From Rhizobiales bacterium Y(2018) (GTDB lineage Bacteria > Pseudomonadota > Alphaproteobacteria > Rhizobiales > Aestuariivirgaceae), in contig SCPD01000003.1 of NCBI GenBank assembly GCA_005502925.1, forward strand, positions 310,001 through 374,000: 64,000 nucleotides of DNA, given 5' to 3'. The notes below the pieces were generated by a model. It worked only from the letters and a program-made list of their open reading frames with translations, had not been told where the DNA came from and made no database searches. A program made the position numbers and the translations under genes. The first letter of the stretch is position 1. Every line of letters starts with the position of its first letter. Below are positions 61,362 through 64,000 of the stretch, in pieces.

Positions 61362-61373
61362 CTGATGGAAGGA

Positions 61374-62426
61374 TTACTTCGCGGCGAGCAACTCGTCGAA
61401 AAGCTTCTGGTCATAGGGCGAGAAGATGTAGCCATCCGCCGGGAAGTCCTTGGCCCGGGCGAGATAGCCGTCGATATTGCTGTTGTCGATGACCGGCAGC
61501 GGCACTTTGACGAAGGCCGGAACATCCTTGCCCTCGAGCGCCTGCACCGCGGTGTAGGTGGCGAAAGCGCCAAGCCAGTTGGGCTGCATCGTCGCCCAGG
61601 ACTTGAGGTCCTTCTCCTTCCACAGTTCGAGGAACTGACGGGCATTCTCGCCGGTGATCGGCACCATCGGACGGCCCTGCTTGTCCATGGCGAGGATCGC
61701 ACCCGCCGACAAAGCGCCGCCGAGCGACAGGATGCCGTTGATCTCGGGATGGGCGAAGAGCAGGCTCGTCACCGTTTCCTGCGCCGGAGCGACATTATAG
61801 GCGGTGTTGGTCTCGGCCAGGATCTCGATGCCGGGATTGGCGGCGAGCGCGGCATTGGCGCCCTTGCGACGATCATCGCTCACCGAAATGCCGGCCGGGC
61901 CGTTGAGGACGAGGATCTTGCCCTTGCCGCCCAGCTCCGCGATCAGCCATTTCGCGGCGGTATCGCCCCATTCATTGGAATCGGTGTTGATCTTGGCCGT
62001 CACTTCGTCGGTGTCGACGAGGCTGTCGAAATTGATGACCGCGATGCCCTTGGCGCAGGCGTCGGCGACGACACGGGCGGGTGCGGTGGACGAACCGGCG
62101 ATCAGGATGATGGCGTCGACATCGGCGTCGATCATCGACTGGATCTGCTGGATCTGCACATTGGCGTCGCCCTGCGCGTCGGTGATGACGAGCTTGTCGA
62201 CCAGGCCCTTCTTCTTCAGTTCCTCGACCTCGGCGGCGATGGTGCCTTCGGTCTGCTTCATCCAGGTCGGCACCGAATAGATATTCGCCCAACCGATCGT
62301 ATAGGGCGCCTTGCGGTCCCCCTTGATGCATTTGGCAGCGGCATTCGCCTCGGTGACGAGCCCGATGCAGGTGAACAGGCCAATGCAGAGCGCACTGACG
62401 GCCGCTTTCATCATTGACTTCCTCAT
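61374..62426 (-). CDS. Sugar ABC transporter substrate-binding protein (CUT2)
   Basis: This 350-residue periplasmic protein has a signal peptide (KAAVSALCIGLFTCIGLVTE, cut near ANA) and the family core: YTIGWANIYSVPTWMKQTEG, QIQSMIDADVDAIILIAGSS, GIAVINFDSLVD and LNGPAGISVSDDRRKGANAA. Alternative starts at 62414 and 62411 would shorten the N-terminus. It is first in a four-gene operon and faces the IclR gene across a palindrome-bearing gap. Confidence 0.9.
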   Translation of the reverse strand: MRKSMMKAAVSALCIGLFTCIGLVTEANAAAKCIKGDRKAPYTIGWANIYSVPTWMKQTEGTIAAEVEELKKKGLVDKLVITDAQGDANVQIQQIQSMIDADVDAIILIAGSSTAPARVVADACAKGIAVINFDSLVDTDEVTAKINTDSNEWGDTAAKWLIAELGGKGKILVLNGPAGISVSDDRRKGANAALAANPGIEILAETNTAYNVAPAQETVTSLLFAHPEINGILSLGGALSAGAILAMDKQGRPMVPITGENARQFLELWKEKDLKSWATMQPNWLGAFATYTAVQALEGKDVPAFVKVPLPVIDNSNIDGYLARAKDFPADGYIFSPYDQKLFDELLAAK

Positions 62427-62446
62427 TGTCTTCCTCCCAGGGATTA

Positions 62447-62482
62447 TTCCATTATAGTGGAATAGCTATCGCTATAATGGAA
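62447..62482. promoter_or_regulatory. Probable operator for IclR regulator (62546)
   Basis: A near-perfect palindrome TTCCATTATAGTGGAA (62447-62462) is followed 20 bp later by a repeat of one half, TATAATGGAA (62473-62482, compare TATAGTGGAA at 62453-62462). The array lies between the divergent importer operon and IclR gene, so it is likely the IclR binding region. Confidence 0.6.
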
Positions 62483-62545
62483 GGATGATGCTATCGCCCT
62501 TCTGGGAAAGCGGCAATGGGGGCCGGCAGAGTTGTGGAGAAAAAC

Positions 62546-63358
62546 ATGACCGCGGAAATGGTGAGGGACATCGACAGCGGCCGGCGGATGCGCGGGCTCG
62601 ACCGGGCGGTCGAGATCCTCGACTACTTGCGCAAGAGGCGGCGGCCGGCGCGGCCCAATGAGATCGCGGTCGACATCGCCGCGCCGAAATCGACGACCTA
62701 TGAGCTGGTCGATCTCCTGGTCAATTCGGGCATGCTCGAATATGCCGACAAGGAGGGCCGCGTCTTTCTCGGCCGCAAGCTCTATTTCCTCGGCCTCGCC
62801 TACCAGACGCAGTTCGACCTCACGCGCGAATGCAAATCCTATCTCGACCAGCTGGCGCAAGCGACGCATGAGACTTCGCAGCTCTGCATGCTCGACGGCA
62901 ACAAATACACCGTCGCCATGATGCGCGAGGGTGTGCGTCCGTTCCGGATCAGCTCCGATGTCGGCGAGCGTACGCCCATTCCATGGACCGCCTCGGGCCG
63001 GCTCCTCGTCGCCCATATGAGCGATGAGGAAATCCTCGACTTCATTCCGGCGCAGGATTTCATCCTGCCGAACAAGTCACGCCTCGCGCCCGAGAAATTC
63101 CTCGCCGATGTCGCGCAAGCGCGCGCGGCGCAGTTCTATTCCTTCGACTCGGTCGCCGACAATTTCACCCACTGCTTCGCCGCCCCCATCCATCAGGGCG
63201 GCCCGATCTGCGTCGCCACTTTGTGCCTGATCGCGCCGCGCGAGGATGCGGCGCGCAACTATGAGCGCTATCGCGAGACGCTGATCGCTTCGGCGCGCGA
63301 GCTCTCCGACAAGCTCGGCACCGCGCCGGTCCGCATCAGCAAGGCGGGTGTAGCTTAG
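62546..63358 (+). CDS. IclR-family transcriptional regulator
   Basis: This 270-residue regulator has a winged helix (RRPARPNEIAVDIAAPKSTT) and an IclR effector domain (RTPIPWTASGRLLVAHMSDE, APIHQGGPICVATLCLIAPR). I prefer ATG 62546 because a GGAGA site lies upstream; an in-frame ATG at 62516 has no such site. It is divergent from the importer operon and overlaps the end of the convergent iron permease gene by four bases. It probably controls the importer. Confidence 0.88.
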   Translation: MTAEMVRDIDSGRRMRGLDRAVEILDYLRKRRRPARPNEIAVDIAAPKSTTYELVDLLVNSGMLEYADKEGRVFLGRKLYFLGLAYQTQFDLTRECKSYLDQLAQATHETSQLCMLDGNKYTVAMMREGVRPFRISSDVGERTPIPWTASGRLLVAHMSDEEILDFIPAQDFILPNKSRLAPEKFLADVAQARAAQFYSFDSVADNFTHCFAAPIHQGGPICVATLCLIAPREDAARNYERYRETLIASARELSDKLGTAPVRISKAGVA

Positions 63359-64000
63359 GATTGCCGCACCGGTTCCACCGTCGGCGCCGGCGCGAAGGCT
63401 CGCGTGAGCAGATAAATCACCAAAAGGGCGCCCAGATAGACGAGCAGCTGAAGGAAACTCGGCTGATCGCTATAGCCGACAAGGGTGTGGAGCACGCGGC
63501 CAAGAAGGCTCTTCTCCGAGAGGATCGCGGATGTATCCCATGCAGTGTCCCCGAGAATCTCGACGACACCCGCCTGCTCGAGGAAGAAGGTCGCCTGCGC
63601 GGCGAGACCCGCGGCCAGAAAGGCAATCATCACGCTCGTCACCTTGAACAGATGGCGCGCCGGAATGCGCAAGAGGCCAAGATAGGTCAGCGCCGACAGG
63701 CCGCCGCCCAGAACCAGGCCGAGGAAACCGCCCAGGAGAAGCGCCAGGCCCGAGCCGCCATCGGTGATAACTATGCCATAGAGGAAAAGAACAATCTCGG
63801 CACCTTCGCGCAGCACCGCGATGCCGACGACCAGAGCCAGCGCCAGAAGCGACTTCCGCCCGCGCGCCACCGCCTCGCTTGCGGCTTTAAGCTCATTGGC
63901 CAGCTCACGGCCATGGCTCGCCATCCAGACATTGTGCCAGGTGAGCATCACGACAGCGACGGCCAGAATTGCGGCGTTGAACAACTCCTGCCCCACGCCC
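63355..64000 (-). CDS. FTR1-family high-affinity iron permease, 5' end missing
   Basis: The visible 215 residues have several hydrophobic helices and the REGAEIVLFLYGIV segment, one of the two RExxE iron-passage motifs of FTR1/EfeU proteins. The first motif, which should lie near the N-terminus, is beyond the window. The GTG at 63996 is probably an internal Val rather than the start, because family proteins are about 60-80 residues longer. It is unrelated to the importer beside it and marks the start of a different module, possibly with other iron-uptake genes off the right edge. Confidence 0.87.
   Translation of the reverse strand, partial: GVGQELFNAAILAVAVVMLTWHNVWMASHGRELANELKAASEAVARGRKSLLALALVVGIAVLREGAEIVLFLYGIVITDGGSGLALLLGGFLGLVLGGGLSALTYLGLLRIPARHLFKVTSVMIAFLAAGLAAQATFFLEQAGVVEILGDTAWDTSAILSEKSLLGRVLHTLVGYSDQPSFLQLLVYLGALLVIYLLTRAFAPAPTVEPVRQS

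Noticed and set aside
1-64000. CRISPR arrays, tRNA or rRNA genes, insertion sequences, prophage
   Set aside because: I found no regularly spaced repeats, no recognisable RNA gene and no transposase or phage protein by reading; a tool-based search was not possible.

Overview
The window is high-GC, densely packed and built almost entirely of solute uptake plus catabolism. Gene order, ATGA/GTGA start-stop overlaps, the ABC importer families and the palindromic repeats fit an alphaproteobacterium with a large catabolic genome, probably of the Hyphomicrobiales (rhizobial) type. I cannot place it to genus. I saw no rRNA, tRNA, CRISPR array, transposase, phage or plasmid gene.

Layout. (1) 1-9629: a CUT2-type sugar importer (binding protein cut by the window edge, ATPase, two permeases) interleaved with a SIS-domain sugar isomerase and an FAD oxidoreductase, then a GntR regulator divergent from an FGGY kinase and a creatininase-family hydrolase. 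(2) 9670-21126: a branched-chain-amino-acid-type importer (livM, livF, livG, livH, binding protein), then a four-gene overlapping unit of aldehyde dehydrogenase, M19 dipeptidase-like protein, an 806-residue protein ending in a DUF3726-like domain, and an Ldh_2 oxidoreductase, with a divergent LysR gene. (3) 21127-28690: a polyamine-type importer mixed with an RraA-like protein, an HpcH/HpaI aldolase, a nitrilase-family amidase and a DUF1989 protein, headed by a FadR-type GntR gene. (4) 28916-33155: an isolated TadG-like protein and a nitrate/taurine-type ATPase plus double permease with no binding protein. (5) 33491-40225: an aspartoacylase-like deacylase, a second HpaI aldolase, RidA, a polar-amino-acid importer without an ATPase, a LysR regulator and a SelA-like PLP enzyme. 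(6) 40301-54862: an M20 hydrolase, hydantoinase/oxoprolinase A and B and a GguC/AraD1 protein, divergent from an IclR gene and a second CUT2 importer; then an SDR, an IlvD/Edd dehydratase and a FadR-type regulator. (7) 54974-57844: a second polyamine-type importer without an ATPase. (8) 57841-63358: a third CUT2 importer with an IclR regulator, then the end of an FTR1 iron permease.

How they work together. Each block looks like one substrate-specific module: a binding protein and importer deliver a small molecule, co-transcribed hydrolases, aldolases and dehydrogenases convert it, and a local GntR, LysR or IclR regulator senses it. Eight importers occur in 64 kb. In all seven modules with a binding protein, that gene is followed by a stem-loop or palindromic repeat before the next gene, which fits differential expression of binding protein over membrane parts. 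The clearest regulatory signal is a shared ACAGAA/TTCTGT palindrome on both sides of the IclR gene at 46637, tying the lactam-hydrolase operon and the CUT2 importer together. The least-explained unit is the ALDH, M19, DUF3726-fusion and Ldh_2 operon.
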